Shown here: positions 10,547 through 21,309 of the stretch, in pieces
How positions within the stretch are numbered: position 1 is the stretch's first letter
How the letters are laid out: each line of letters begins with the position of its first letter
From: Isoptericola sp. BMS4
GTDB taxonomy: Bacteria > Actinomycetota > Actinomycetes > Actinomycetales > Cellulomonadaceae
Length of the DNA: 64,000 nt
Reading direction: 5' to 3'
NCBI RefSeq assembly: GCF_011634835.1
Contig: NZ_SIRP01000001.1
Span: 1,922,034 to 1,986,033 of the forward strand
The notes under the pieces: model-generated
The model's input: only the letters and a program-made list of their open reading frames with translations
The model's database searches: none
What the model was told of the DNA's origin: nothing
Made by a program: the position numbers and the translations under genes

Positions 10547-13500
10547 GTGCACCTCAAGACGCTCACGCTGCGCGGCTTCAAGTCGTTCGCCTCGGCGACG
10601 ACGCTGAGCCTCGAGCCGGGCATCACGTGCGTCGTCGGGCCCAACGGATCCGGCAAGTCGAACGTCGTCGACGCGCTGTCCTGGGTGATGGGGGAGCAGG
10701 GCGCCAAGTCGCTGCGCGGCGGCAAGATGGAGGACGTCATCTTCGCCGGGACCTCCGGCCGCGCCCCGCTCGGCCGTGCGGAGGTCGCCCTGACCATCGA
10801 CAACACGGACGGCGCCCTGCCGATCGACTACACCGAGGTCACCATCTCGCGGACGCTGTTCCGCAACGGCGGATCCGAGTACGCGATCAACGGCAGCTCC
10901 TGCCGCCTCCTGGACATCCAGGAGCTCCTCAGCGACTCCGGCATCGGACGCGAGATGCACGTGGTCGTGGGGCAGGGCCAGCTCGACGAGGTGCTGCGTG
11001 CCACCCCGGAGGACCGCCGCGGGTTCATCGAGGAGGCGGCCGGCGTCCTCAAGCACCGCAAGCGCAAGGAGAAGGCGCTGCGCAAGCTCGACGCGATGGC
11101 GGGCAACCTCGCGCGGCTCACCGACCTCACCGCGGAGCTGCGCCGCCAGCTCGGCCCCCTCGGCCGCCAGGCCGCCGCGGCTCGCAAGGCCCGCACCGTC
11201 CAGGTGGAGCTGCGCGACGCGCGCTCGCGGCTGCTCGCCGACGACCTCGCGCAGGCCGTGGCGCGGATGGCCGCGGAGCGGGCCGACGAGGAGCAGCTGC
11301 GCACGCGGCAGCGCGAGAGCCAGGAGGCGCTGGACGACGGGCGCGCCCGCCTCGCCCGGCTCGAGGTCGCCGCCGCGCAGGTGGCGGGGGAGGCCGGCCG
11401 CGCCGCCGACTCCTTCCACGCGCTCGGCGCGCTGCGCGAGCGCCTGCAGGGGCTGTCCCGGCTCGCGGACGAGCGCGTCCGGCTGCTCGGCGCCGCCGAG
11501 CCGGAGCCCCAGGGCAAGGATCCCGACGAGCTCGAGGCGCAGGCGGAGCGCGCCCGCACCACGGAGGCCGAGCTCGGGCGGGAGGTGGAGCTCGCGCGCG
11601 CCGCCCTCGCCGAGGCCGTCGAGGCGCGCACCGAGGCCGAGCTGGCGGCCGACGCCGCGGAGCGCGAGCTCGCGACGCTGCACCGCGGCGCGGCCGACCG
11701 CCGCGAGGGGCTCGCCCGCCTGTCCGGGCAGGTGGCCGCGCGGCGCAGCCGGATCGAGGCCGCCGACGCCGAGATGGAGCGGGTCCGTGCCGCCGTCGAG
11801 GAGGCCGAGCGGCGGGCGGAGCAGGCCGCGGGCGAGTTCCGGGCGCTGGAGGTGCAGGTCGTCGGCGCCGAGGAGGGCGAGGAGGACCTCGACGCCCGGC
11901 ACGAGGCCGCGGCGGCCGAGGTCGCCGACGCCCGGGACGAGGTCGAGCGGATCACCGAGGCCGTCGCGGAGGCCGAGCGCGACCGCGCCACGTGGAGCGC
12001 GCGTGTCGAGGCGCTCGAGCTGAGCATGGACCGCAAGGACGGCGCGGGCGCCCTGCTGGCGGACGACGGCGCGCCGGCCGCGGGCGTCCTCGGGTCCGTG
12101 GCCGCCCTGCTGGGCGTGGAGGCGGGCTACGAGGACGCGGTGGCGGCCGCCCTCGGCCCGGTCGCGGACGCCGTCGCGGTGCGCGACGTGGACGCGGCCG
12201 TCGACGCGCTGCGCCGGCTGCGCGACGCCGACGACGGCCGGGCGGGGCTGCTGGTCGGCGGGGCGGACGCCCCCGCGGGCGACGCGGGCATGCCCCTCGC
12301 GCCCGGGGTGGCCGGGGCGCGGCCCGCCCGGGAGGTCGTGACCGTCGCGGGCCCGGCGGCCGCCGCGCTGCACACCCTGCTCGCGGACGTCGTGGTCGTG
12401 GACGACCTCGCACAGGCGCGCGCCGTCGTGCAGCAGGCACCCGGCGTCACCGCCGTGACGCGGGCCGGTGACCTCCTCGGCGCGCACCGCGCGTGGGGCG
12501 GGTCGGCCGCGGCGCCGAGCGTCCTGCACCTCACCTCGGCGCTGGACGAGGCGCGCGCGGGCCTCGACGACGCCACCGGCCGGCAGGAGCGTGGCCGGTT
12601 CGAGCTCGTCGCCGCCCGGGAGCGGCTCACCTCGGCGCAGCAGGCCCACGACGAGACCCTCGCCCGGCTCCACGAGTCGGACGCCGCGCTGGCCGCGGTC
12701 GCGGAGCAGCTCGGCACCCTGGGCGCCGCGCAGCGCTCCGCGGCCGCCGAGGCGGAGCGTCACCGGACGCGGCTCGCACAGGCCGCCGAGGCGCGTGCCG
12801 CCGACGCGGCCGAGCTCGCCGACCTCGCCCGCCGGCTGGAGGTCGCCGAGGCGGAGCCGGCGCAGTCGGAGGAGGCGCTGACCGCCGCCCAGGGGGCGCG
12901 GGACGAGGCGCAGTCCGCCGCCACCGCGGCCCGGTCGCGCGAGACCGAGGCACGCCTGGAGCTGCGCACCAGCGAGGAGCGCGCCCGTGCGGTGTCGGGG
13001 CGAGCGCAGGGCCTGGCCCGGGCGGCCGCCCAGGAGCGAGAGGCCCGCGAGAAGGCCGCCCGCCGCGCGCGGCAGCGCCAGGCCGAGGCCGAGCGCGCCG
13101 CCGGTGTGCGCGCCGACGCCGCCGTCGCCCTCGACGCCCTCGCGCGGTCCGTCGAGCGGGCCGCCGCCGAGCGCGCCGCCGCGGACGAGGCCCGCGCGCA
13201 GCGCCAGGCCGAGCTGGACGAGGTCCGCACCACGGTCGACCGGCTGGCCGGCGAGCTGCGCGACCTCACCGACGTCGCGCACCGCGACGAGGTGGCGCGG
13301 GCCCAGCTGCAGGCGAGGCTGGAGCAGCTGCGCACCCGCGCGGTCGACGAGCTGGGCACGGACCCCGACGCCCTCGTCGAGGAGTTCGGCCCGCACCGCG
13401 ACGTCCCGGTGCCGCGGACCGGCGACGGCGACTCGGACGCCGGCGACGACGACCCGGACCCCGAACTGGTGCCGTACGTGCGAGCCGAGCAGGAGAAGCG

Positions 13501-14143
13501 GCTCGCCGCCGCCGAGCGCGCGCTGTCGCGCATCGGCACCGTGAACCCGCTGGCGCTGGAGGAGTACGCCGCCCTGGAGGAGCGGCACCAGTTCCTCACG
13601 GCGCAGCTGGCGGACCTCAAGTCGTCGCGCGAGGACCTGCTGCAGATCGTCACCGAGATCGACGACCGGGTGCAGCAGGTGTTCGGGGAGGCGTTCAGCG
13701 ACACGGCCGCGCAGTTCGAGCGGGTGTTCGCGCGGCTCTTCCCGGGCGGGGAGGGGCGCCTGGTGCTCACGGAGCCCGACGACCTGCTGGCCACCGGCAT
13801 CGAGGTCGAGGCACGGCCCGCGGGCAAGAAGGTCAAGCGGCTGTCGCTGCTGTCCGGCGGCGAGCGGTCCCTGACGGCGGTCGCGTTCCTCGTGTCGATC
13901 TTCAAGGCACGCCCGAGCCCGTTCTACGTCATGGACGAGGTCGAGGCGGCCCTCGACGACGTGAACCTCGGCCGGCTCCTGGAGATCTTCCGCGAGCTGC
14001 AGGAGGACTCCCAGCTCATCGTCATCACGCACCAGAAGCGCACCATGGAGGTCGCCGACGCCCTGTACGGCGTGACCATGCGCGGCGACGGTGTGACCAC
14101 CGTCATCTCGCAGCGGATGCGCGAGACCGCCGAGGCTTTGTGA
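10547..14143 (+). CDS. smc: Chromosome segregation ATPase SMC
   Basis: Condensin subunit that dimerises and, with ScpA/ScpB, compacts and separates chromosomes. The 1198-residue product has Walker A GPNGSGKSNVVDAL (about residue 32). A long Ala/Glu/Arg coiled coil runs from about 165 to 500, a flexible hinge lies at about 510-650, and a second coiled coil at about 660-930. The C-terminal head has the ABC signature LSLLSGGERSLTAVAFL (about 1100) and Walker B PFYVMDEVEAALDD (about 1128). All ATPase motifs are intact. The start MHLKTLTLRGFKSFA is family-typical. ftsY follows after a small membrane protein, the usual actinobacterial order. Confidence 0.97.
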   Translation: MHLKTLTLRGFKSFASATTLSLEPGITCVVGPNGSGKSNVVDALSWVMGEQGAKSLRGGKMEDVIFAGTSGRAPLGRAEVALTIDNTDGALPIDYTEVTISRTLFRNGGSEYAINGSSCRLLDIQELLSDSGIGREMHVVVGQGQLDEVLRATPEDRRGFIEEAAGVLKHRKRKEKALRKLDAMAGNLARLTDLTAELRRQLGPLGRQAAAARKARTVQVELRDARSRLLADDLAQAVARMAAERADEEQLRTRQRESQEALDDGRARLARLEVAAAQVAGEAGRAADSFHALGALRERLQGLSRLADERVRLLGAAEPEPQGKDPDELEAQAERARTTEAELGREVELARAALAEAVEARTEAELAADAAERELATLHRGAADRREGLARLSGQVAARRSRIEAADAEMERVRAAVEEAERRAEQAAGEFRALEVQVVGAEEGEEDLDARHEAAAAEVADARDEVERITEAVAEAERDRATWSARVEALELSMDRKDGAGALLADDGAPAAGVLGSVAALLGVEAGYEDAVAAALGPVADAVAVRDVDAAVDALRRLRDADDGRAGLLVGGADAPAGDAGMPLAPGVAGARPAREVVTVAGPAAAALHTLLADVVVVDDLAQARAVVQQAPGVTAVTRAGDLLGAHRAWGGSAAAPSVLHLTSALDEARAGLDDATGRQERGRFELVAARERLTSAQQAHDETLARLHESDAALAAVAEQLGTLGAAQRSAAAEAERHRTRLAQAAEARAADAAELADLARRLEVAEAEPAQSEEALTAAQGARDEAQSAATAARSRETEARLELRTSEERARAVSGRAQGLARAAAQEREAREKAARRARQRQAEAERAAGVRADAAVALDALARSVERAAAERAAADEARAQRQAELDEVRTTVDRLAGELRDLTDVAHRDEVARAQLQARLEQLRTRAVDELGTDPDALVEEFGPHRDVPVPRTGDGDSDAGDDDPDPELVPYVRAEQEKRLAAAERALSRIGTVNPLALEEYAALEERHQFLTAQLADLKSSREDLLQIVTEIDDRVQQVFGEAFSDTAAQFERVFARLFPGGEGRLVLTEPDDLLATGIEVEARPAGKKVKRLSLLSGGERSLTAVAFLVSIFKARPSPFYVMDEVEAALDDVNLGRLLEIFRELQEDSQLIVITHQKRTMEVADALYGVTMRGDGVTTVISQRMRETAEAL

Positions 14144-14153
14144 GAATAGCGAC

Positions 14154-14666
14154 ATGATCACGTTCGTCGTCTGGGTACTCGCGTCGCTCGCGCTCGCCGC
14201 GGCGGTCTTCCTGGTCGCGAACGTCATGGAACGGCGCGACGGCACCACGGACGGCGGCGGCGTCGGCCGGTTCTGGCGCGACTTCGCCTCGGGGCTGTGG
14301 CGGCGTGACCGCCGTACGCCCGCGCCGGCGCCGGTCGAGACCGACATGGACGAGTTCTTCGCCGCCACGATCGAGTCGGCGCCCGGGTACGTCGACGCCG
14401 ACGAGCTCACCGACGTCCTGCACCGGGCGCGCGTGCAGGCGCGCAGCACGCTGCACGTGGCGACGGTGCACCGCCCCGACACCGGCGGGACCCCGCGGGC
14501 GGCCGCCGCGCGGACCGCCCGGGCCGCCTCGCCGACCGCTCCGCCGACCACCCCGTCCGCCGCCTCGCCCGCGGACGGCGCCGACGCGTCGCAGGGCACG
14601 CATCCCGGCGCGGCGCACGGCGTCGCGTCCGGCGCACCGGTGACCGGCGCCGCCGAGCAGGCCTGA
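14154..14666 (+). CDS. Small membrane-anchored protein between smc and ftsY
   Basis: Not assigned to a named family. The 170-residue product has one N-terminal transmembrane helix (about residues 4-24, FVVWVLASLALAAAVFLVA). A short basic juxtamembrane region rich in Trp/Arg follows (FWRDF, LWRRDRR), then a weakly conserved middle with DMDEFFAATIESAPGYVDA. The C-terminal half (from about 110) is a Thr/Pro/Ala-rich, probably disordered tail. It starts 10 bases after smc; GAGAAT-like bases just before the ATG could be a -10. Its place between smc and ftsY suggests a chromosome- or membrane-linked role, but nothing in the sequence proves one. Confidence 0.75.
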   Translation: MITFVVWVLASLALAAAVFLVANVMERRDGTTDGGGVGRFWRDFASGLWRRDRRTPAPAPVETDMDEFFAATIESAPGYVDADELTDVLHRARVQARSTLHVATVHRPDTGGTPRAAAARTARAASPTAPPTTPSAASPADGADASQGTHPGAAHGVASGAPVTGAAEQA

Positions 14667-14675
14667 CCGGCTGAC

Positions 14676-14694
14676 GGCCGGCCCACCGCCGGCC
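14676..14694. terminator. GC-rich hairpin before ftsY
   Basis: GGCCGGC (14676-14682) pairs with GCCGGCC (14688-14694) around a 5-base loop, shortly after the stop at 14666. There is no T run. Confidence 0.4.
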
Positions 14695-14785
14695 GGGCCA
14701 CGTCCGCCCACCCGCCCCGCGGGGTCCGCCGCGACCGGGGCCGCGCGGTCTCCGGGAGACGGTGCGCTCTGGGAGACTGTGCGGC

Positions 14786-15970
14786 GTGAACGATCTGCTC
14801 TGGCTCTGGATCCTGCTCGGCGTCCTCGTCGTCGTGGGCGGTGGCGCCGCCCTGCTCGTTCCCCGCGCCCGACGGCGTCGTGGCACGGGCACGCTCCCGA
14901 CCGCGCCCGCCCCGACCGGAGGCGAGACGCGCGACGACACCCTCGACGAGGCCGCGGCGCCCCCGGCGCCCGCGCCACCCACCGGGCAGCCCGAGGCCGT
15001 CCCGGAGGCGGCCCCCGCGCTGGAGACGCCCGAGCCGGTCGCCGGCCGGCTCGCCCGCCTGCGCGACCGCCTCGCGCGCTCGGGCTCCCCGCTGGGCGCG
15101 CGGCTGCTGTCCGTGCTCTCGCGCGACCACCTCACCGAGGACGACTGGGACGAGCTCGAGGAGACGCTGCTGCTGGCCGACATCGGCGCCGGGCCCACCG
15201 ACGAGCTGATCGAGGCGCTGCGCACGCGCGTGCGCGTGCTCGGCACGCGGGAGCCCGGGACGGTGCGCGACCTGCTGCGCGCCGAGCTGCTCAAGGTCGT
15301 CGACCCCGGCATGGACCGCGGCCTCGCCACGACGGGGCCCGCCGGCGACGACGGCGAGCGGCTGCCCGCCGTCGTGCTGGTCGTGGGCGTCAACGGGACG
15401 GGCAAGACGACGACGGTCGGCAAGCTCGCCCGCGTGCTCGTCGCCGAGCACCGCACGGTGGTGCTCGGCGCCGCCGACACGTTCCGCGCCGCGGCCGCCG
15501 ACCAGCTGCAGACCTGGGGCGCCCGTGTGGGCGTCGAGACGGTCCGCGCCGACCGCGACGGCGCCGACCCGGCGGCGGTCGCGTTCGACGCCGTGAAGCG
15601 GGGGCGCGCCGAGCACACCGACGTCGTCCTCGTGGACACCGCGGGGCGCCTGCAGAACAAGGCCGGCCTCATGGACGAGCTGGGCAAGATCACGCGCGTC
15701 GTCACGCGGGACGTGCCGCTGTCCGAGGTGCTGCTCGTGCTCGACGCGACCACGGGGCAGAACGGCCTCAACCAGGCCCGCGTGTTCGCCGAGGTGGCCG
15801 GCGTGACCGGCATCGTGCTCACCAAGCTCGACGGGACCGCCAAGGGCGGCATCGTCGTGCAGGTGCAGCGCGAGCTCGGCGTCCCGGTCAAGCTCGTCGG
15901 GCTCGGCGAGGGCCCGGACGACCTGGCGCCGTTCGACCCGGAGGAGTTCGTCGACGGCCTCCTCGGCTGA
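14786..15970 (+). CDS. ftsY: Signal recognition particle receptor FtsY
   Basis: SRP receptor GTPase that docks ribosome-Ffh complexes at the membrane for co-translational export. The 394-residue product starts with a real transmembrane helix (LLWLWILLGVLVVVGGGAAL), unlike the amphipathic N-terminus of the E. coli form. A Pro/Ala/Glu-rich acidic linker covers about 35-90, the helical N domain about 95-180, and the G domain begins at GVNGTGKTTTVGKLA (about residue 202). DTFRAAAADQL is the insertion-box region, DTAGRLQNKAGLMDEL is G3, and TKLDGTAKGG is G4. GTG 14786 is preferred to an upstream in-frame GTG because it begins directly at the anchor; GAGACT 8 bases before it may be a -10. Confidence 0.95.
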   Translation: MNDLLWLWILLGVLVVVGGGAALLVPRARRRRGTGTLPTAPAPTGGETRDDTLDEAAAPPAPAPPTGQPEAVPEAAPALETPEPVAGRLARLRDRLARSGSPLGARLLSVLSRDHLTEDDWDELEETLLLADIGAGPTDELIEALRTRVRVLGTREPGTVRDLLRAELLKVVDPGMDRGLATTGPAGDDGERLPAVVLVVGVNGTGKTTTVGKLARVLVAEHRTVVLGAADTFRAAAADQLQTWGARVGVETVRADRDGADPAAVAFDAVKRGRAEHTDVVLVDTAGRLQNKAGLMDELGKITRVVTRDVPLSEVLLVLDATTGQNGLNQARVFAEVAGVTGIVLTKLDGTAKGGIVVQVQRELGVPVKLVGLGEGPDDLAPFDPEEFVDGLLG

Positions 15971-16000
15971 GACGAAGACGCAGCGCAGGGTGGGGGCCAA
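15966..16000 (+). repeat. Dispersed 3'-end repeat, copy A
   Basis: About 35-40 bases beginning around the ftsY stop (from 15964) match a segment at the ispG stop (47387-47426) at about 34 of 40 positions. The first 21 bases also resemble 22431-22451 after the amidohydrolase gene. No function is known. Confidence 0.45.
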
Positions 16001-16019
16001 GCCTCCTCCTGTGACCGCG

Positions 16020-16066
16020 GTAACACGATGTTTACGCACGGCGGTGGTTTGTCACACGGTCGTCAC
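16020..16066. promoter_or_regulatory. Candidate nitrogen-control (GlnR-like) sites upstream of amtB
   Basis: GTAAC-N6-TTTAC at 16020-16035 and GTCAC-N6-GTCAC at 16051-16066 have the 11-base half-site period of actinobacterial GlnR boxes (gTnAc-N6-GaAAc). Position 80-130 bases before an ammonium transporter gene supports nitrogen regulation. The match is partial. The rest of the 178-base gap holds only a GGAGGG ribosome binding site before 16149. Confidence 0.4.
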
Positions 16067-16148
16067 GCGGTGATGCCGCCGGTGAAACGCCCCCTCGACA
16101 CGGTAGTGCCCTGAACCCGGCCGCCCGGCCGGCGAGGAGGGACTACTC

Positions 16149-17758
<1,610 letters not shown>

Positions 17759-17763
17759 CAGCA

Positions 17764-19608
17764 ATGAGCAGTGCCGCCGGCTCGCACGGGGGGCTGCGGG
17801 CCGAGCTGCTCGCCGCGGCCGACGCCCTGACCGGCCCCGGCCGGTCGGGCGTCGCCCGGCGAGCAGCCCTGCAGCAGCTGGTCACGGACTACCTGACGGG
17901 CCTGTACGCCGCCGCCACCGAGGCTGTCGACCCGGCGGGCATCGCGCTCGCCGCGGTCGGCAGCCTCGGCCGCGGCGAGCTCGGCCCGGCCTCCGACCTC
18001 GACCTGGTGCTGGTGCACGACGGCCGCACCCACCGCCCCGAGGAGGTCGCGGCGGTGGCGGAGGCCCTCTGGTACCCCCTGTGGGACTCCGGGGTGCACC
18101 TGGATCACGCGGTCCGGTCCCTGAGCCAGACCCGGCGGCTCGCGTCCACCGACCTGCCCGCCGTGGTCGGCTGGCTGGACGTGCGCCCCGTGGCGGGCGA
18201 CGCCGTCGTGGTGCACCGGGCGGCGTCCGCCATCCTGACGGACTGGCGCTCGGCGTCCCGGCGGCGGCTGCCGGAGCTGCTCGCCAGCGCGCGGGAGCGT
18301 GCCGAGCGGTCCGGGGAGCTGGCGTACCTCATCGAGCCGGACCTCAAGGAGGCGCGCGGCGGCATGCGCGACGCCGTGCTGCTCACGGCGCTCGCCGCCA
18401 CCTGGCTCACCGACCGACCCCACGGGCGGGTCGACCGGGCGCAGTCGCACCTGCTGGACGTGCGCGACACGCTCCAGGTCGTCACGGGCCGGCGCACGAC
18501 GCGGCTCGGGCTCGCGGACCTCGACGACGTCGCCGCGCGCACGGGGTACGACGACCCGGACGAGCTGCTCGCGAGCCTGGCGGAGGCGGGCCGGGAGATC
18601 TCCTACGCGCTCGACTCGACGGTGCGCCGGGCACGCCAGGCGCTGCAGCGGCCCCCGGTGCGCCGCCCGGTGCTGGTCCGCGGCCGGCGGTCCGCGCCGC
18701 GGTTGCGCTCGGTGGGCGAGGGCCTGGTGGAGCACGACGGCGAGCTGGTCCTGGCGGTGGGCGCCGACCCGGCGTCCGACGCCCTGCTGGCCCCGCTGGC
18801 GGCGGCGACCGCGGCGCGCACGGGGCTCGTGCTGTCCCCGGTGACGGTCCGCTCGCTCGCGCAGTGCCCCCCGCTGCCGGAGCCGTGGCCGGCGCCCGCG
18901 CGGGCGGCGCTGCTCACGCTGCTGGGGTCCGGTCCGGCGCAGGTGCCCGTCTGGGAGGCGCTCGACCTCGCCGGTGTCGTGACGTCCTGGTTCCCCGAGT
19001 GGGCGGCGGTGCGCAACAAGCCGCAGCGGGCCGCGATCCACCGCCACACGGTGGACCGGCACCTCGTGGAGACGGTGGCGCGGGCCTCCCGCGTGCGCCG
19101 CCGGGTGGCGCAGGCGGCGGGCGTGGCGCCCGCGCCGTCCGAGGTGGTGCTGCTCGGCGCGCTGCTGCACGACGTCGGGAAGCGCCGTGGCGCGCTCGAC
19201 GCGGACCACTCGGTCGAGGGCGCGCGGGTCGCGCCGGGGGTGGTGCGGCGCACCGGGGCGTCGGACGCCGTCGCGCGGGACGTCGGCCTGCTCGTGCGCC
19301 ACCACCTCACCCTGGCGCGACTGGCCACGACGGCGGACCCCGAGGACCCGGCGACGGTGGCCGAGCTGCTGGAGGCGGTGGACCACCGCCCGGACCTGCT
19401 CGAGGCGCTGCGGGTGATCACCGAGGCGGACGCGTCGTCGCTGGGCCCGACCGGGTGGACGGCGTGGCGCGCCGGGCTCGTCGACGACCTCACGGCCCGG
19501 GCACGCGCCGCGCTGGCGGCCCGCCCGCCCGCCGGACCGCACGGGGGCGCGTCCGCGGCCGGTAGGCTGGGTCACCGCAGCAACGACCCTGCGGACTCAC
19601 GACCCTGA
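17764..19608 (+). CDS. glnD: PII nucleotidyltransferase GlnD lacking ACT domains
   Basis: Adds nucleotidyl groups to PII under nitrogen limitation and removes them through the HD domain. The nucleotidyltransferase core has [21 protein letters not shown] (about residue 65), the GS-X10-DXD motif. The PII-modifying helical region includes [19 protein letters not shown]. The HD domain has [14 protein letters not shown] (about residue 467). The product is only 614 residues, against roughly 690-890 in the family. After HD it ends in about 45 Ala/Pro/Gly-rich residues, with no room for the two C-terminal ACT domains that sense glutamine. ffh starts 12 bases later, so no hidden frame carries them. 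ATG 17764 is preferred over upstream in-frame codons inside glnK. Confidence 0.9.
   Translation: MSSAAGSHGGLRAELLAAADALTGPGRSGVARRAALQQLVTDYLTGLYAAATEAVDPAGIALAAVGSLGRGELGPASDLDLVLVHDGRTHRPEEVAAVAEALWYPLWDSGVHLDHAVRSLSQTRRLASTDLPAVVGWLDVRPVAGDAVVVHRAASAILTDWRSASRRRLPELLASARERAERSGELAYLIEPDLKEARGGMRDAVLLTALAATWLTDRPHGRVDRAQSHLLDVRDTLQVVTGRRTTRLGLADLDDVAARTGYDDPDELLASLAEAGREISYALDSTVRRARQALQRPPVRRPVLVRGRRSAPRLRSVGEGLVEHDGELVLAVGADPASDALLAPLAAATAARTGLVLSPVTVRSLAQCPPLPEPWPAPARAALLTLLGSGPAQVPVWEALDLAGVVTSWFPEWAAVRNKPQRAAIHRHTVDRHLVETVARASRVRRRVAQAAGVAPAPSEVVLLGALLHDVGKRRGALDADHSVEGARVAPGVVRRTGASDAVARDVGLLVRHHLTLARLATTADPEDPATVAELLEAVDHRPDLLEALRVITEADASSLGPTGWTAWRAGLVDDLTARARAALAARPPAGPHGGASAAGRLGHRSNDPADSRP
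19563..19568 (+). promoter_or_regulatory. Candidate -10 for ffh inside the glnD 3' end
   Basis: TAGGCT matches the -10 form seen before other genes in this window and lies 52 bases upstream of the ffh GTG. The -35 is not clear. Confidence 0.35.
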
Positions 19609-19620
19609 AGGACCTGCCTG

Positions 19621-21243
19621 GTGTTCAACTCCCTGTCGGACCGGCTCACCTCGACGTTCAAGAACCTGCGCGGCAAGGGCAGGCTGTCCGAGGCGGACAT
19701 CGACGCGACCGTGCGCGAGATCCGCCGGGCGCTGCTCGACGCCGACGTCGCCGTCCCCGTGGTGCGCGAGTTCACCGCTGCCGTGCGCGAGCGCGCGCTG
19801 TCCGCAGAGGTGTCGGGCGCCCTCAACCCCGCCCAGCAGGTCGTCAAGATCGTCAACGAGCAGCTGCAGGAGATCCTCGGCGGGCAGACGCGCCCGCTGC
19901 AGCTCGCCAAGACGCCGCCGACGGTGATCATGCTCGCGGGCCTGCAGGGTGCCGGCAAGACGACGCTCGCCGGCAAGCTGGCGCTCGCGCTCAAGGAGCA
20001 GGGGCACACGCCGCTGCTCGTCGCGGCCGACCTGCAGCGCCCGAACGCCGTCACCCAGCTGTCCGTCGTCGCGGAGCGGGCGGGCGTGCCCGTCTTCGCC
20101 CCCCACCCCGGCAACCAGGGGGCGGAGACGGACGTCGTCATCGGCGACCCGGTGGGCGTGGCCGGCGACGGCGTGGCGGAGGCGCGGGCCAAGCAGCACG
20201 ACGTGGTCATCGTCGACACGGCGGGCCGGCTCGGTGTCGACCAGGTGCTGATGCAGCAGGCCGCGGACATCCGCGACGCGATCACGCCCGACGAGGTCCT
20301 GTTCGTCATCGACGCGATGATCGGCCAGGACGCGGTGGCCACCGCGCAGGCGTTCCACGAGGGCGTCGACTTCACCGGCGTCGTGCTGTCGAAGCTCGAC
20401 GGCGACGCGCGCGGTGGTGCCGCGCTGTCCGTGGCGACCGTGACCGGCAAGCCGATCATGTTCGCGTCCACGGGCGAGAAGCTCACCGACTTCGAGGTGT
20501 TCCACCCGGACCGGATGGCGTCGCGCATCCTCGACATGGGTGACGTGCTCACCCTCATCGAGCAGGCCGAGCGGGCGTTCGACACCGAGCAGGCCGAGAA
20601 GATGGCGGCCAAGGTCGCCACCGGCGAGGACTTCACCCTGTCCGACTTCCTGGTGCAGATGCAGCAGATGAAGAAGATGGGGTCGATGAAGAAGATGCTC
20701 GGCATGCTGCCGGGCATGGCGCAGATGCGCGAGCAGCTCGAGGCGTTCGACGAGCGCGAGGTCGACCGGGTCCAGGCGATCATCCAGTCGATGACGCCCG
20801 CGGAGCGGGAGAACCCGAAGATCATCAACGGCTCGCGCCGCGCGCGCATCGCCCGCGGGTCGGGGCAGACCACCGCGGCCGTCAACGGGCTGCTGGACCG
20901 TTTCGGCCAGGCGCAGAAGATGATGCGCCAGATGGGCTCCGGCGGCGGGATGCCCGGGATGCCGGGCGGTGCGCCGGGCATGCCGGGGATGCCGGGCATG
21001 CCCGGGGGCGGCAAGAAGTCCCGGGGCAAGCAGGCACCGAAGAAGAAGGTCAAGGGCAAGTCGGGCAACCCGGCCAAGCGCGCCCAGCAGGAGCGCGAGG
21101 CCATGCAGCGCGCGCTGGGCGGCGGCGCGTCGAAGCCCGCCCCGCAGGGTTCGGCGTTCGGGGTCGGCGGCGACCAGTCCTCGGGCGAGGACGCGGACGT
21201 GCAGCTCCCCGCCGGCCTCGACAAGCTGCTCGGCGGCCGCTGA
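19621..21243 (+). CDS. ffh: Signal recognition particle protein Ffh
   Basis: GTPase of the signal recognition particle; with 4.5S RNA it binds signal sequences and delivers ribosomes to FtsY. The 540-residue product has the N domain, then G1 GLQGAGKTTLAGKLAL (about residue 107). DTAGRLGVDQVLMQQAADIR is G3 and SKLDGDARGGAALS is G4. The methionine-rich M domain runs from about 330 (FLVQMQQMKKMGSMKKML). The C-terminus is extended: a run of GMPG-type repeats (about 440-460), a Lys-rich stretch and a polar tail. GTG start gives VFNSLSDRLTSTFKNLRGKG, the family-typical beginning. Confidence 0.96.
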   Translation: MFNSLSDRLTSTFKNLRGKGRLSEADIDATVREIRRALLDADVAVPVVREFTAAVRERALSAEVSGALNPAQQVVKIVNEQLQEILGGQTRPLQLAKTPPTVIMLAGLQGAGKTTLAGKLALALKEQGHTPLLVAADLQRPNAVTQLSVVAERAGVPVFAPHPGNQGAETDVVIGDPVGVAGDGVAEARAKQHDVVIVDTAGRLGVDQVLMQQAADIRDAITPDEVLFVIDAMIGQDAVATAQAFHEGVDFTGVVLSKLDGDARGGAALSVATVTGKPIMFASTGEKLTDFEVFHPDRMASRILDMGDVLTLIEQAERAFDTEQAEKMAAKVATGEDFTLSDFLVQMQQMKKMGSMKKMLGMLPGMAQMREQLEAFDEREVDRVQAIIQSMTPAERENPKIINGSRRARIARGSGQTTAAVNGLLDRFGQAQKMMRQMGSGGGMPGMPGGAPGMPGMPGMPGGGKKSRGKQAPKKKVKGKSGNPAKRAQQEREAMQRALGGGASKPAPQGSAFGVGGDQSSGEDADVQLPAGLDKLLGGR

Positions 21244-21309
21244 GCCCGGGCCCGGCCGGCCGGCAGACCGTGGCCGGGCACCGGACCGGGCAGCTGTACT
21301 CTGTCAGCC

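Noticed and set aside
10337-16039. A minus-strand frame open for about 5.7 kb opposite smc and ftsY
   Set aside because: High GC makes antisense frames long by chance; the product is low-complexity (Arg/Gly/Ala/Leu) and has no recognisable domain, while the + strand genes are unmistakable.
20941-21005. GMPG codon repeats in ffh as a separate repeat element
   Set aside because: They are part of the usual Met/Gly/Pro-rich end of the M domain.
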